64,000 nt of DNA from Brevundimonas sp. (GCF_030682035.1 NZ_JAUXQZ010000025.1:186001-250000); one strand, 5' to 3'; positions 51,970 to 61,467 are shown, numbered from the stretch's first letter. Notes: generated from the sequence alone by a model not told the origin. Numbers and translations are program-made.

Positions 51970-52472
51970 AGCGCGCCTTGCTGATCGCGGTCGTGTCGCT
52001 GGGCCTGACCGCCCCGCCGGTCGCCGCCCAGGAACCCCCGCCCGCTCCTGACCGTCCCTTGGCTGATGTGGCCCAGGAAGCCCGCGCCAAGGCCCTGTTC
52101 GCCGACATCCGCTGCGTCGTCTGCCAACACGAGGCCATCGCCGACAGCCCCGCCGGCATCGCCGCCGACATGCGACGACTGGTGCGGGAAGAGATCGCCG
52201 CCGGGCGCAGCGACGAACAGGTTCGGACCGATCTGGTCCGCCGCTACGGCGACTTCGTCCTGTTCACCCCGCCGTTGCGGGCCGGGACCTGGCTGCTATG
52301 GTTCGGGCCGCTGGCCGCCCTGCTGGCGGCGGGGGCCGGCCTGCTGTTCGTCGCGCGCCGCCGCCCGACCGAGACCACGCCTCTGTCAGCCGCTGAAGAG
52401 ACTGATCTGGCGCGGATACTCGCCGATCAGGCGGTTCGCCCCGATCCTGACGCAAAGCCGTCTGACGACTAG
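51966..52472 (+). CDS. ccmH: cytochrome c maturation protein CcmH (CycL)
   Basis: 168 residues. Signal peptide, then the IRCVVCQHEAIADSPAGIAA thiol motif that reduces the apocytochrome CxxCH, the DLVRRYGDFVLFTPPLR region and one TM helix near 115-135. ccmG, the thioredoxin often beside it, is absent here; the ccmIEFH order equals the rhizobial cycHJKL order. Confidence 0.94.
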   Translation: MKRALLIAVVSLGLTAPPVAAQEPPPAPDRPLADVAQEARAKALFADIRCVVCQHEAIADSPAGIAADMRRLVREEIAAGRSDEQVRTDLVRRYGDFVLFTPPLRAGTWLLWFGPLAALLAAGAGLLFVARRRPTETTPLSAAEETDLARILADQAVRPDPDAKPSDD

Positions 52473-52492
52473 GCGATGCGGACCTATCATTG

Positions 52493-52515
52493 CGCCCCAA
52501 GTCCGCATTGGGGCG
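52493..52515. terminator. hairpin after ccmH
   Basis: CGCCCCAA (52493-52500), loop GTCCGCA, TTGGGGCG (52508-52515): 8-bp perfect stem 20 bases past the ccmH stop. A TATATT box follows at 52538-52543, which could be the -10 of a degP promoter, so ccm and degP are probably separate transcripts. Confidence 0.5.
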
Positions 52516-52595
52516 TTGGTGAAACAGGCCGCAGACCTATATTGTAAGGCCGAACGGGCGTTCGGCGCCCGACGAGAGGATCGCAAGACACGCCT

Positions 52596-54128
52596 ATGAT
52601 GAAGCGCAAGGAATTCATGCTGGGGGCCATCGCTGGCCTGACCTTCGCCGCCGCGGCGACCGCCGGCGGCGTCATTGACTGGCCCTCGGCCCAGGCGGGT
52701 CCCGTAGCGGGCGTTACGGGCCGCCTCTCGCCCAACGCCGGCGGCTCCGGCCTCGCCTTCGCCCCACCCCAGGGCGCGCCCCTCAGTTTCGCCGACATCT
52801 TCGCCCAGGTCGCTCCGGCGGTGGTGCAGATCGAGGTCAGGACGCGGGTCCAGTCGCGCCAGCGTTTCGTGCAAATCCCTGGTCTCGGTGCGGTACCGGT
52901 CCCCGGAGCGCCACCGACCGAGGACGGCGAGGACGCCGAGGCCCCCACGGCTATGGGGGCCGGGTCCGGTTTCTTCATCGCCGCCAATGGTTTCATCGTC
53001 ACCAACAACCACGTGGTCGCCGACGCCACAGAGATTCGCGTCAAGCTCGCCGATGGCCGTGAAATGGAGGCGCGCCTCGTCGGTCGTGACGAGAGCACCG
53101 ACCTTGCGGTGATCAAGGTCGAGGGGACCGACTTCCCCTTCGTCAGTTTCGAGGAGGCAGCCGTCCCGCGCGTGGGTGACTGGGTCATCGCGGTCGGGAA
53201 CCCGTTCGGTCTGGGCGGCACGGCGACCGCCGGCATCGTCTCGGCCCAAGGCCGGGACGTCGACAGCGCCTATGTGGGCTATCTGCAGATCGATGCGGCG
53301 ATCAACCAAGGCAATTCCGGCGGCCCGACATTCGACATCTACGGCCGCGTCATCGGGGTGAATTCGGCCATCTATTCGCAGACCGGCGGATCGGTCGGGA
53401 TCGGCTTCGCCATCCCCGCCTCGGTGGCCAAGCCGATCACGGATCGCCTGATGCGCGGCGAAACCATCGAGCGCGGCTACGTCGGTGTCGGGATCCAGAA
53501 TCTCAGCCGCGATCAGATTGAGGCGCTGGGCCTGCCCTCCGACTTCACCGGCGCCTGGGTTGGAGAGGTCACCCCCGGCGGCCCGGCCGAGGCCGGCGGC
53601 GTCCGGATCGACGACATCGTTACGCAGATGAACGGGGTGCCCGTGCGGGACCGCACGGATCTGACGCGCCGCATCGGCCAGGTTCGGCCTGGCGAGACGA
53701 TCCGGCTGGAAGTCCTGCGGGATGGTCGCCCGCTGGCGCTTTCCATTCGTGTGCGCGTACGTCCGCCCGAGTCGGAACTCAACAACCGGCCCGGTCAGGA
53801 GCAGGACGATCCCGCGGTGGTCGAGGGCGCGGGCGTGTCGGTCGGCGGCCTGACGGTCGCGCCCATGTCGGACACGCTGCGTCGGCGATATTCTATCCCG
53901 GCCGCGATCGACGGCTTGGTAGTGACGACGGCCGAAACCGTGGGCGAACTCAATTTCCGTCCCGGCTACGTAATCACGCGCAGCGCAGCCGGGCCTGTTC
54001 GGACCCCCGCGGACTTCGAAGCGGCCATCGCCGCCGCTCGCCGCGCCAACAGAGCGGGTGTCTATCTGGTTGTCTGGACGCCTCAGGGCCATACACCGAT
54101 CGCTTTACCTCTTCCCAAACCTGAATAA
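52596..54128 (+). CDS. degP: Do-family periplasmic serine protease (DegP/MucD type)
   Basis: 510 residues. Signal-anchor start, then catalytic His near 139 (NNHVVADATEI), Asp near 169 (DESTDLAVIKV) and Ser near 241 (QGNSGGPTFD). Two PDZ domains follow (IERGYVGVGIQNLSRDQIEA and the tail with VVTTAETVGELNFRPGYVIT). It degrades or refolds damaged envelope proteins. Position after ccm genes is conserved in rhizobia, where degP sits next to cycHJKL. Confidence 0.94.
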   Translation: MMKRKEFMLGAIAGLTFAAAATAGGVIDWPSAQAGPVAGVTGRLSPNAGGSGLAFAPPQGAPLSFADIFAQVAPAVVQIEVRTRVQSRQRFVQIPGLGAVPVPGAPPTEDGEDAEAPTAMGAGSGFFIAANGFIVTNNHVVADATEIRVKLADGREMEARLVGRDESTDLAVIKVEGTDFPFVSFEEAAVPRVGDWVIAVGNPFGLGGTATAGIVSAQGRDVDSAYVGYLQIDAAINQGNSGGPTFDIYGRVIGVNSAIYSQTGGSVGIGFAIPASVAKPITDRLMRGETIERGYVGVGIQNLSRDQIEALGLPSDFTGAWVGEVTPGGPAEAGGVRIDDIVTQMNGVPVRDRTDLTRRIGQVRPGETIRLEVLRDGRPLALSIRVRVRPPESELNNRPGQEQDDPAVVEGAGVSVGGLTVAPMSDTLRRRYSIPAAIDGLVVTTAETVGELNFRPGYVITRSAAGPVRTPADFEAAIAAARRANRAGVYLVVWTPQGHTPIALPLPKPE

Positions 54129-54143
54129 GCCTTAACTGCCCCC

Positions 54144-54175
54144 ATCGCCGCCGATGCGCTAACATCGGCGGCGAT
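54144..54175. terminator. 12-bp perfect hairpin between degP and the response regulator gene
   Basis: ATCGCCGCCGAT (54144-54155), loop GCGCTAAC, ATCGGCGGCGAT (54164-54175). No T-run. Ends inside GATTC (54173-54177), and a second GATTC (54192-54196) lies just before the gene start, so the site may combine a terminator with a methylation-sensitive promoter. Confidence 0.6.
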
Positions 54176-54197
54176 TCACGTTCGAGGGGCTGATTCC

Positions 54198-54869
54198 ATG
54201 CGCATTCTGGTGGTCGAGGACGACGCTGAAGCCGCGGCCGCCATGGTCCGGGGACTTTCGGAAGCCGGGCACGAGCCGACCCACGCCGTCGATGGGGCCT
54301 TCGGGCTGCTGGAGGCGCAGAAGGGCGGCTATGACGTCTATGTCGTTGACCGGATGATGCCGCGTCTCGACGGCATCGGCATGGTCGAGACCGTGCGCAA
54401 GGACGGCGACCAGACGCCCGTCCTGTTCCTGTCCGCCCTCGGCGAGGTCGAAGACCGCGTCATGGGGCTGAAGGCCGGGGCCGACGACTATCTGGTCAAA
54501 CCCTATGCCTTCTCCGAGCTGATCGCCCGGGTCGAGGCCCTGGCGCGCCGCCGCGAGACCGGGTCGGTCGCCACCATGCTCAAGGTCGGCGACCTCGAGA
54601 TGAACCTCATCGCCCGCACCGTGCACCGCACCGGCAAGGAGATCGATCTGCAGCCCCGCGAGTTCCAGCTGCTGGAGTTCCTGATGCGGCACGCCGGCCA
54701 GTCCGTCACCCGCACCATGCTGCTGGAGAAGGTCTGGGAATACCATTTCGACCCCCAGACCAATGTCATCGACGTCCACATCAGCCGCCTGCGCGCCAAG
54801 ATCGACAAGGGCTTCGACCACGCCATGCTGCAGACGGTGCGCGGGTCGGGGTATCGGCTGGAGCCCTGA
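54198..54869 (+). CDS. OmpR-family response regulator
   Basis: 223 residues. Receiver (MRILVVEDDAEAAAAMVRGL; phospho-Asp at about 51 in YVVDRMMPRLDG; VKPYAF switch) and winged helix (LQPREFQLLEFLMRHAGQSV, then VWEYHFDPQTNVIDVHISRL). Belongs to the group paired with the kinase that starts 9 bases downstream. Two GATTC sites lie upstream. Confidence 0.9.
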   Translation: MRILVVEDDAEAAAAMVRGLSEAGHEPTHAVDGAFGLLEAQKGGYDVYVVDRMMPRLDGIGMVETVRKDGDQTPVLFLSALGEVEDRVMGLKAGADDYLVKPYAFSELIARVEALARRRETGSVATMLKVGDLEMNLIARTVHRTGKEIDLQPREFQLLEFLMRHAGQSVTRTMLLEKVWEYHFDPQTNVIDVHISRLRAKIDKGFDHAMLQTVRGSGYRLEP

Positions 54870-54878
54870 CGGCAGCCA

Positions 54879-56306
54879 GTGAAACTTCCCTCCCTCCTAC
54901 GCCGCACGCCCTTCCGGCTGACGCTGCTGTTCCTCGCCCTGTTCGCGGCGGCGGCCAGCGCGATCCTGGCCTACGTCTATTTCGCATCGGCGGAGGAGGC
55001 GCGGGCCCGAACCGAGGCTGAGGTGACGAACGAGTTCACCGTCCTGACCGAAATCTACAGGCTGCGAGGGGTCGAAGCCCTGAACGCAGCCTTGATCGAC
55101 CGGACGATCCGGACCGGACCCTATCTGTACATGCTGATGGACGCCCAGGGTCAACTGATCACCGGCAGCCTGACCGAGTCGCCGATCGAAATCGTGCCGC
55201 GGGGAACGGGAGACGAGGGTTCTGCGCCGGCGTGGGAGACCTTCCGCTACACCGACAATGACGCCAGCGGTCGGGTGACTCGGCCGGAGTCGCTGGGCGT
55301 GCAGGCGCGGCTGTCGGGCGGCGAAATCCTGTTTGTCGGCGAATCTATGGGCGACACCCAGGCCTATCTTGCGCGCCTGACCCAGGCGTTGTGGATGGCC
55401 ATGGGCATCGTGCTCCTGCTCGGTCTGGCCGGCGGGGTGCTGGTCAGCCGTAACCTCGAACGCGCCATGGGCCGGTTGAGCAAGGTCGTCACGGCCGTGC
55501 AGGAGGGCGATATCAAGGCCCGGGCCGTGGTCCGGAACTCCGGCGACGAACTGGATGAACTGGGTGCCGGGCTGAACACCATGCTGGATCGGCTGGAGGG
55601 GTCGATGGCCTCGATCCGCCACGCCGGAGACGCCATCGCCCATGATCTGCGCTCGCCCCTGACCCGGATGCGGGCCAAGCTGGAGGTGGCGCTGATGGAC
55701 GCCGAGGCCGGCAAGATCGACGGCGTCGACGCGGTCCAACTGGCCCTCGACGAGGCCGACAACCTGCTCAAGACCTTCAACACCGTCCTGGCCATCGCCC
55801 GTCTACAGGCGGCCGCCGGCCGTACGCCGGACCCCAGGGTGTTCGACGCCGCCGATCTGGCCGCCGACATGGCCGAACTTTACGAGCCGGCGAGCGAGGA
55901 CAAGGGGCTGGAGTTCTCCGCCGAGATCGAGCGCGGCCTGATGATTGAGGGCAACCAGCCCTTCCTGGCCCAGGCCCTCGCCAACATCATCGACAACGCC
56001 ATCAAATACACGCCGACCGGCGGCGCCGTCATGCTGCGCGCGCGCCGGCGTTCATCGGGCGAGATCGAATATTCCGTCACCGACACCGGGCCCGGCGTTC
56101 CCGAGGAAGACCGCGAGCGGGTCATCGAACGCTTCGTCCGGCTGGACAATAGCCGCACGGAGGCCGGCTCGGGCCTCGGCCTGTCGCTGGTCGGGGCGGT
56201 GATGGAGGCCCATGGCGGCCGCATCCTGTTGGATGAAGGCCCCGGCGAATACGGCGGCTTCGGCCCCGGCCTGCGGGTGGCCCTGGTCCTGCCGGCGACG
56301 GAATGA
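54879..56306 (+). CDS. sensor histidine kinase, partner of the preceding regulator
   Basis: 475 residues. TM1 near 10-32 (LTLLFLALFAAAASAILAYV), periplasmic loop, TM2 near 168-188, HAMP, H box GDAIAHDLRSPLTRMRAKLE (phospho-His near 255), ATPase with NIIDNAIKYTPTGG, TDTGPGVPEEDRERV and GSGLGLSLVGAV. Probable signal: envelope condition. The glnE ATG overlaps its stop by 4 bases. Confidence 0.9.
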   Translation: MKLPSLLRRTPFRLTLLFLALFAAAASAILAYVYFASAEEARARTEAEVTNEFTVLTEIYRLRGVEALNAALIDRTIRTGPYLYMLMDAQGQLITGSLTESPIEIVPRGTGDEGSAPAWETFRYTDNDASGRVTRPESLGVQARLSGGEILFVGESMGDTQAYLARLTQALWMAMGIVLLLGLAGGVLVSRNLERAMGRLSKVVTAVQEGDIKARAVVRNSGDELDELGAGLNTMLDRLEGSMASIRHAGDAIAHDLRSPLTRMRAKLEVALMDAEAGKIDGVDAVQLALDEADNLLKTFNTVLAIARLQAAAGRTPDPRVFDAADLAADMAELYEPASEDKGLEFSAEIERGLMIEGNQPFLAQALANIIDNAIKYTPTGGAVMLRARRRSSGEIEYSVTDTGPGVPEEDRERVIERFVRLDNSRTEAGSGLGLSLVGAVMEAHGGRILLDEGPGEYGGFGPGLRVALVLPATE

Positions 56307-59206
56307 GCGGGTCGCTCGGCTCGCGGCTCGCCCCCTGTGGCCCGGTCGTAGACGCCGTCGCCGCCGATCGGGTCCATGAGCGCCTGTCCGGGGCGGCGAG
56401 CGAAGGCGGGTGGTCGGACGCGTTTGAAGCCGCCTGGCCCGCGCTCGTCCCCGTCTTTGCCGCCTCGCCCTATCTGGGCGGTCTGGCGCGCCGCTGGCCC
56501 GAGCGGCTTCGGCTGACGCTGGAGGCGGCGCCGGAGGATCGGCTGGCGGCGATCCTGTCCTCGACTACAGCCTTGGGCGGCGGCGCTGACGAGGTCCGCG
56601 CGCCCCTGCGCTGGCTCAAGGCCGAACTGCACCTGCTGACCGCCCTGTGCGATCTCGCCGGCGTCTGGGATCTGGACGCTGTCACCGGCGCGCTCAGCCG
56701 CTTCGCCGACGCCTCGACCCAGGCCGCCCTGCGGGCCGTCGCCCATGACCAGCGCGAGCGGGGCAAGCTGGTCTGCGCAGCCGACGATCCGCGCGGCCCC
56801 ATACCTGGCCTGTTCGGCCTGGCGATGGGCAAGCACGGCGCCTTTGAGCTCAACTATTCCTCCGACATCGACATCAGCCTTTTCTGGGAGCCCGAGGCTT
56901 TGGAGAGCGCCCTGGCCGAAGGCGTCGAGCCGCAGAAATTCTGCGACCGCGCCGCCCATGCCCTGGCGTCGCTGATGCAGGAGCGGACCGGCGACGGCTA
57001 TGTCTTCCGCTTCGACCTGCGGCTGCGGCCCGATCCTTCGTCCACCCCCCCCGTGGTCGCCGCTTCCATGGCGCTCGCCTACTACGAAAGCGTCGGTCAG
57101 AACTGGGAACGCGCCGCCTTCATCAAGGCCCGGCCGGTGATCGGCGACCTCGCCGCCGGCGCTGATTTCATCAAGGCGCTGAGGCCCTTCATCTGGCGGC
57201 GCAGCCTGGACTATCCGGCCATCCTGGACATCCAGTCGATCAAGCGCCAGATCCACGTTCACAAGACCGGCGAGGCCATGGAGGCCGCCGGGGCCAACCT
57301 GAAACTGGGCAGGGGCGGCATCCGCGAGATCGAGTTCTTCGCCCAGACGCAACAGTTGATCCTCGGCGGCCGCGACCCTGCGCTACGAAACCCACGCACC
57401 GTCGACGCTCTCGCCGCCCTTCGCGATGCCGGACATGTCAGCGTGGAGACCTGCGCCGGACTGACGGCCGCCTATATCGAGCTCCGGGGGCTCGAGCACC
57501 GCGTGCAGATGCTCGATGACGAACAGACCCACATCCTGCCGGCCGACCCCGCGCGGCGCGCGGCGGCGGCGGCCCTGGCGGGGGAGGGCGATCTTGCCGC
57601 CTTCGACCAAGGGGTCGAATCCCTGCTGGTGGAGGTCAACCGCACCTATGGCGAGCTGTTCGAGGGCGAGGAGGCCCTGTCCTCTCCCTATGGCTCGCTG
57701 GTTTTCACCGGGGTCGAGAACGATCCCGAGACCTTGGCGACGCTGGAGCGGATGGGTTTCACCGAACCGGCCGGCGTGGCCGACGCCATCCGCAGCTGGC
57801 ACCACGGCCGCATCCCGGCGACCCGTTCGGCGAGAGGGCGGGAGCTGTTCACCCGGCTGGCCCCTCGCCTGCTGACCGCGCTGGCCGACATGTCACAAGG
57901 GGATGGGGGCGCGGCCGACGCCGCCTTTCGCCGCTTCGCCGTCTTCTTCGCGGGTTTGAACAGTGGCGTTCAGGTTCAGGCCCTGTTCCTGGCCCAGCCG
58001 AAGCTGTTTGACCTCGTCGTCGGCGTCATGGCCTTCGCCCCCCGGCTGGCCCGCACCCTCGGCCGCTATCCCGCCGCCCTGGACAGTATGCTGGACGCCC
58101 GTTTCGCCCGCGCCATTGACGAGGATTCCGGCCTGGTCGCCCAGATGAAGGCCGACGCGGCCGCGGCGCCCGATTTCGAAACCGCCCTCGACATCGCCCG
58201 CCGGGTGCACCGCGAGCAGATGTTCCGTATCGGCATCCAGACGTTGACGGGGCACGCCGGTCCGGAGGCGGCCGGCCGCGCCTATACGGCGCTGGCCGAC
58301 GCCGTCATGGACGCCCTGGCTCCCGCCGCCATGGCCGAGGCGGTGCGTCAGGGCGGGGTCCTTCACGGCGGCGCGGTCGCCGTGGTCGCCTTGGGCAAGG
58401 CCGGCTCGCGCGAGATGACCGCCGGCTCCGACCTCGATCTGATGACCCTTTATGACGCGCCGGCCGAGGCCGTATCCGACGGCAAGGGCTGGGCCGCCGG
58501 GGTATTTTACTCCCGCTTCACCCAGCGGCTGATAGCGGCCCTGTCGGCGCATACGGCCGAGGGCGGCCTTTACGAGGTCGATATGCGGTTGCGGCCCGGC
58601 GCGGCCAAGGGGCCGGTGTCGCTGCGATTGTCGGCGGTTGAGGATTATTACGCGACCGAGGCCGACACCTGGGAGTTCATGGCCCTGACCCGCGCGCGGG
58701 TAGTCTGGACCGACGACCCGGACTTCGGCGCACGGGCGACAATGGCGCTGGAAGCCATACTGCGCCGGCCCCGACCGGACGCTGATGTCGCCGCCGACGC
58801 CCGCCGGATGCGCGATCTGATGGCGCGCGAGCGGCCGGGGCAGGGGCCGTGGGATCTCAAGCTCGCGCCCGGTGGTCAGGTCGACGCTGAGTTCGTCGCT
58901 CAGGTTCGTCAGTTGAAGTTCGCTGCGGCCGGCGGCCCACTGACGGTCTCGACGCTGGAGGCGCTCGCGGCGGAACCCGCTCTGGCCGAGGCTTGGCGAC
59001 TGCAACAGGCGCTGGGCCAGATCCTCAGCGCGGCCTTCGACGAAAGGCCTGACCCCGAACACGAACCCGAGGGCTTCCGCCGCCGTCTGGCCGAAGCTGC
59101 GGGCCTGACCGATTTCGAAACCCTCAAGGCCCGGTTGGCCCAGGTTCGGACGGCCGCCCGCGCCGCTTTCGAATCGGTCCTGCCGCCCCCCCGCGACGGA
59201 AACTGA
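56303..59206 (+). CDS. glnE: bifunctional glutamine synthetase adenylyltransferase/deadenylase
   Basis: 967 residues. Two nucleotidyltransferase domains: the N-terminal one (adenylyl-removing) with YSSDIDISLFW near 186, and the C-terminal one (adenylyl transferase) with AGSDLDLMTLYD near 709 and VDMRLRPGAAKGPVSL. It controls glutamine synthetase under PII signals. Overlap with the sensor kinase gene may be incidental or couple them. This neighbourhood (degP, TCS, glnE) is shared with rhizobia. Confidence 0.95.
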   Translation: MSGSLGSRLAPCGPVVDAVAADRVHERLSGAASEGGWSDAFEAAWPALVPVFAASPYLGGLARRWPERLRLTLEAAPEDRLAAILSSTTALGGGADEVRAPLRWLKAELHLLTALCDLAGVWDLDAVTGALSRFADASTQAALRAVAHDQRERGKLVCAADDPRGPIPGLFGLAMGKHGAFELNYSSDIDISLFWEPEALESALAEGVEPQKFCDRAAHALASLMQERTGDGYVFRFDLRLRPDPSSTPPVVAASMALAYYESVGQNWERAAFIKARPVIGDLAAGADFIKALRPFIWRRSLDYPAILDIQSIKRQIHVHKTGEAMEAAGANLKLGRGGIREIEFFAQTQQLILGGRDPALRNPRTVDALAALRDAGHVSVETCAGLTAAYIELRGLEHRVQMLDDEQTHILPADPARRAAAAALAGEGDLAAFDQGVESLLVEVNRTYGELFEGEEALSSPYGSLVFTGVENDPETLATLERMGFTEPAGVADAIRSWHHGRIPATRSARGRELFTRLAPRLLTALADMSQGDGGAADAAFRRFAVFFAGLNSGVQVQALFLAQPKLFDLVVGVMAFAPRLARTLGRYPAALDSMLDARFARAIDEDSGLVAQMKADAAAAPDFETALDIARRVHREQMFRIGIQTLTGHAGPEAAGRAYTALADAVMDALAPAAMAEAVRQGGVLHGGAVAVVALGKAGSREMTAGSDLDLMTLYDAPAEAVSDGKGWAAGVFYSRFTQRLIAALSAHTAEGGLYEVDMRLRPGAAKGPVSLRLSAVEDYYATEADTWEFMALTRARVVWTDDPDFGARATMALEAILRRPRPDADVAADARRMRDLMARERPGQGPWDLKLAPGGQVDAEFVAQVRQLKFAAAGGPLTVSTLEALAAEPALAEAWRLQQALGQILSAAFDERPDPEHEPEGFRRRLAEAAGLTDFETLKARLAQVRTAARAAFESVLPPPRDGN

Positions 59207-59273
59207 CGGCAACGCCGTTTTAGTCTGCAGACAGGGACTGCGGCCGCGCAGGGCGGCCATGGAGATCACAAAG

Positions 59274-59888
59274 ATGCACAAGACCCTTCTCGTCGGCGGC
59301 CTGGCCGCCCTGATGCTGGCCTCGGCCGGCACCGCCTTCGCCCAACAGGCTCCGGCGCGGCCCATGCGCGCCGATGCGGACGGCGACAGCCGCCTCAGCC
59401 GGGCCGAGTTCGTCGGACAACGTGTGCAGCGCTTAGCGGCGGCTGACGCTGACCACGACGGTTCGGTCACCACCGAGGAGCGCCGCGCCGCGATGCAGAC
59501 CCGGATGGCAAGCCGCGCTGACGCCCGCTTCGACCGACTGGACGCCAATAATGACGGCGCCGTCAGCCGCACCGAGTTCGACGCAGCCCGCGCGGCCGGA
59601 CGTGAAGCCCGCGCCGACCGTGGTCCCCGTCCGATGCGTCCCCATCGTGGCCCCGGTCGCGGCCAGCGCGGCATGGCCCGAATGGAGGCCCGCGCCCCGG
59701 TCGTCATCGCTGATGTCCAGGCTCGCGCTGAACAGGCCTTCACCCGTCTCGACGCCGACCACGACGGCTTCGTCACCGCCGCCGAGGGCCGCGTCGGCCG
59801 TCAGGCCATGCGCGAGCATCGCCGCGAGCGCATGAGCCAACGCCGCGCCGCGCGTCAGGCGTCGCCGCAGGCGCCCGCTTCGGAGTAG
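59274..59888 (+). CDS. secreted EF-hand protein
   Basis: 204 residues. ATG at 59274 follows GGAG by 9 bases; an ATG at 59259 is an alternative. Signal peptide MHKTLLVGGLAALMLASAG (cut near AFA), then four EF-hand-like loops: DADGDSRLSRAEF, DADHDGSVTTEER, DANNDGAVSRTEF and DADHDGFVTAAEG, with Asp ligands at 1, 3 and 5. Arg/Met-rich linkers (RPMRPHRGPGRGQRGMARM) separate the pairs. Binds Ca2+ or related metals in the periplasm. Next to the ECF sigma factor operon, so it may be a target or the stimulus sensor. Confidence 0.85.
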   Translation: MHKTLLVGGLAALMLASAGTAFAQQAPARPMRADADGDSRLSRAEFVGQRVQRLAAADADHDGSVTTEERRAAMQTRMASRADARFDRLDANNDGAVSRTEFDAARAAGREARADRGPRPMRPHRGPGRGQRGMARMEARAPVVIADVQARAEQAFTRLDADHDGFVTAAEGRVGRQAMREHRRERMSQRRAARQASPQAPASE

Positions 59889-59954
59889 GGACGATGTCGG
59901 GGACGGCGGTCATCAACCGGGCGGCCCTTTCGGTAGCAACGGAAGAGGGCCGGA

Positions 59955-60524
59955 GTGGCGCTGATCGCCGACCCCGACGAGGAACTGGTGCGTCGCGTGG
60001 GTCGAGGGGACCCGGCGGCGATCCAGGCCATGGTGGCGCGCAAGCTGCCGCGCATGCTGGCGCTTGCGCAGCGGATGCTGGGCGACGCCTCCGAGGCCGA
60101 GGATGTGGCGCAGGACGCCATGTTGCGGGCGTGGAAACAGGCGCCACGCTGGACGCCGGGTCAGGCCAAGTTCGACACCTGGCTGCATCGGGTCGGGCTG
60201 AACCTTTGCTACGACCGGCTGCGGCGCCGACGCGAAACGCCCACGGCGACGCCGCCGGAACGGCCCGATCCCGGGCCCGCGCCGGATCGGGGGCTGTTGG
60301 CGGGGGACGTGGGCATGCGTGTCGATGCAGCGCTGGCTCGACTGCCGGACCGTCAGCGCGAGGCCATTGTTTTGTGCCACTATCAGGAGCTGACCAACAT
60401 CGAGGCCGCGGCTCTAATGGAGGTCAGCGTGGACGCGCTGGAGAGCCTGTTGTCGCGTGGACGAAGGGCATTGAGACAAGCCTTGGCCGATATCCGGCCG
60501 GGTGCTGAAGGAGCAGGAGTGTGA
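59955..60524 (+). CDS. ECF-type RNA polymerase sigma factor
   Basis: 189 residues, GTG start. Region 2 shows EELVRRVGRGDPAAIQAMVA, the core-binding DASEAEDVAQDAMLRAWKQA and region 2.4 FDTWLHRVGLNLCYDRLRRR; region 4 shows LARLPDRQREAIVLCHYQEL and VSVDALESLLSRGRRALRQA. Its stop overlaps the next gene (ATGATG). The linker between regions 2 and 4 (TPTATPPERPDPGPAPDRGL) is Pro-rich. Target promoters unknown. Confidence 0.93.
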   Translation: MALIADPDEELVRRVGRGDPAAIQAMVARKLPRMLALAQRMLGDASEAEDVAQDAMLRAWKQAPRWTPGQAKFDTWLHRVGLNLCYDRLRRRRETPTATPPERPDPGPAPDRGLLAGDVGMRVDAALARLPDRQREAIVLCHYQELTNIEAAALMEVSVDALESLLSRGRRALRQALADIRPGAEGAGV

Positions 60525-60952
60525 TGACGTCGGAACGGTTCCTCGTCTTGGTCGCGGCCTACGGCGCCGACGTGCGGCGCTGGCCCGAGGCGGAACGCGC
60601 GGCGGCCCGGGCCTTCGCCGTCGCCGAGCCGAACGCCGCCGCCCCGGCCCTCGCTGAGGCGGGCGCTGCGGACGCCCTGCTGCATGCCTCCCGCGTGGCC
60701 CACCCGTCTCTGGCCCTGCGCGATCGGGTCATCGCCTCGGCCGCCGGGGCCGGGTTGAAGGCGCGCCGCGAGGGCCGCCGTTGGCTGGATCGGCTGGCGT
60801 TGACGCTCGGCGCCGGCTGGGCCGCCGCCGCCTGCGCCGGTGTAGTCGCGGGCGTTATGATGACCAGCTATCTGACCGCCGACGCCCAGGCCGAGGCCGT
60901 CCTGTATCAGGCCTCCCTGCTCGGCGTGGACGATGCCGAGGTGCTCGGATGA
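60521..60952 (+). CDS. putative anti-sigma factor, single TM
   Basis: 143 residues: a soluble N-terminus (MTSERFLVLVAAYGADVRRW) that would face the cytoplasm, then a TM helix near 93-113 (LGAGWAAAACAGVVAGVMMT). Position after the sigma factor (4-base overlap) and before the metal-sensor-like gene suits an anti-sigma factor like CnrY. No zinc-binding HxxxCxxC motif is seen. Function inferred from context. Confidence 0.65.
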   Translation: MMTSERFLVLVAAYGADVRRWPEAERAAARAFAVAEPNAAAPALAEAGAADALLHASRVAHPSLALRDRVIASAAGAGLKARREGRRWLDRLALTLGAGWAAAACAGVVAGVMMTSYLTADAQAEAVLYQASLLGVDDAEVLG

Positions 60953-61467
60953 GCCCCAAGGCCCTCAAGATCGCCCTCGTCGGCTCGGTGGCCTTGAACC
61001 TGTTCGCCGCCGCCGCCCTGACCACCCTGTTCGTCACCCGCGCCCAGGTGGAGGACCGGGTGGAGGCGCAGCACCGGACGCACCGCACCGGCTCGCCCAT
61101 GCGGTTGATCGCCCAGCTCGATCCCGCCGTCCGGGAACGGGTCCGTGACACCTTGCGCGCATCGGCCCTTGCCGCCCGTCCTGATTTCGAGGAAGCGCGG
61201 CTGAAACGGCGCCAAGCCGTGGAGATGGGGCGTTCCGCGACCTTCGACACAACCCGGGCAACCGCCTTGCTGGAACAGTCGCGGACCGCCGAGTTGCGCG
61301 GCAGGGCGCGGCTGGAAGCCGACGCCGTCGCCCTGCTGGCGACGCTTGAGCCGGAGGATCGACGGGCGCTGTCGGAAATCCTGACCCGCCGGGGCCGTGC
61401 CGCGAACCGCGACCATGGCGGTCGGGAATCGCACAAGGAGGGATCGAGGACGACCCCTTCGACTTGA
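60949..61467 (+). CDS. periplasmic heavy-metal-sensor-like protein (CnrX/ZraP type)
   Basis: 172 residues. N-terminal TM/signal (LKIALVGSVALNLFAAAALT), then a helical hairpin with LDPAVRERVRDTLRASALAA, FEEARLKRRQAVEMG and a C-terminal helix, like CnrX. His residues in EAQHRTHRTG could bind metal but the conserved metal-ligand spacing cannot be confirmed by eye. Completes an EF-hand - sigma - anti-sigma - sensor set. Confidence 0.7.
   Translation: MSPKALKIALVGSVALNLFAAAALTTLFVTRAQVEDRVEAQHRTHRTGSPMRLIAQLDPAVRERVRDTLRASALAARPDFEEARLKRRQAVEMGRSATFDTTRATALLEQSRTAELRGRARLEADAVALLATLEPEDRRALSEILTRRGRAANRDHGGRESHKEGSRTTPST

Noticed and set aside
48696..52472. Absence of ccmG from the ccm cluster as a sign of loss
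   Set aside because: The ccmIEFH order without ccmG is the normal rhizobial-type cycHJKL arrangement; ccmG is usually with ccmABC elsewhere.
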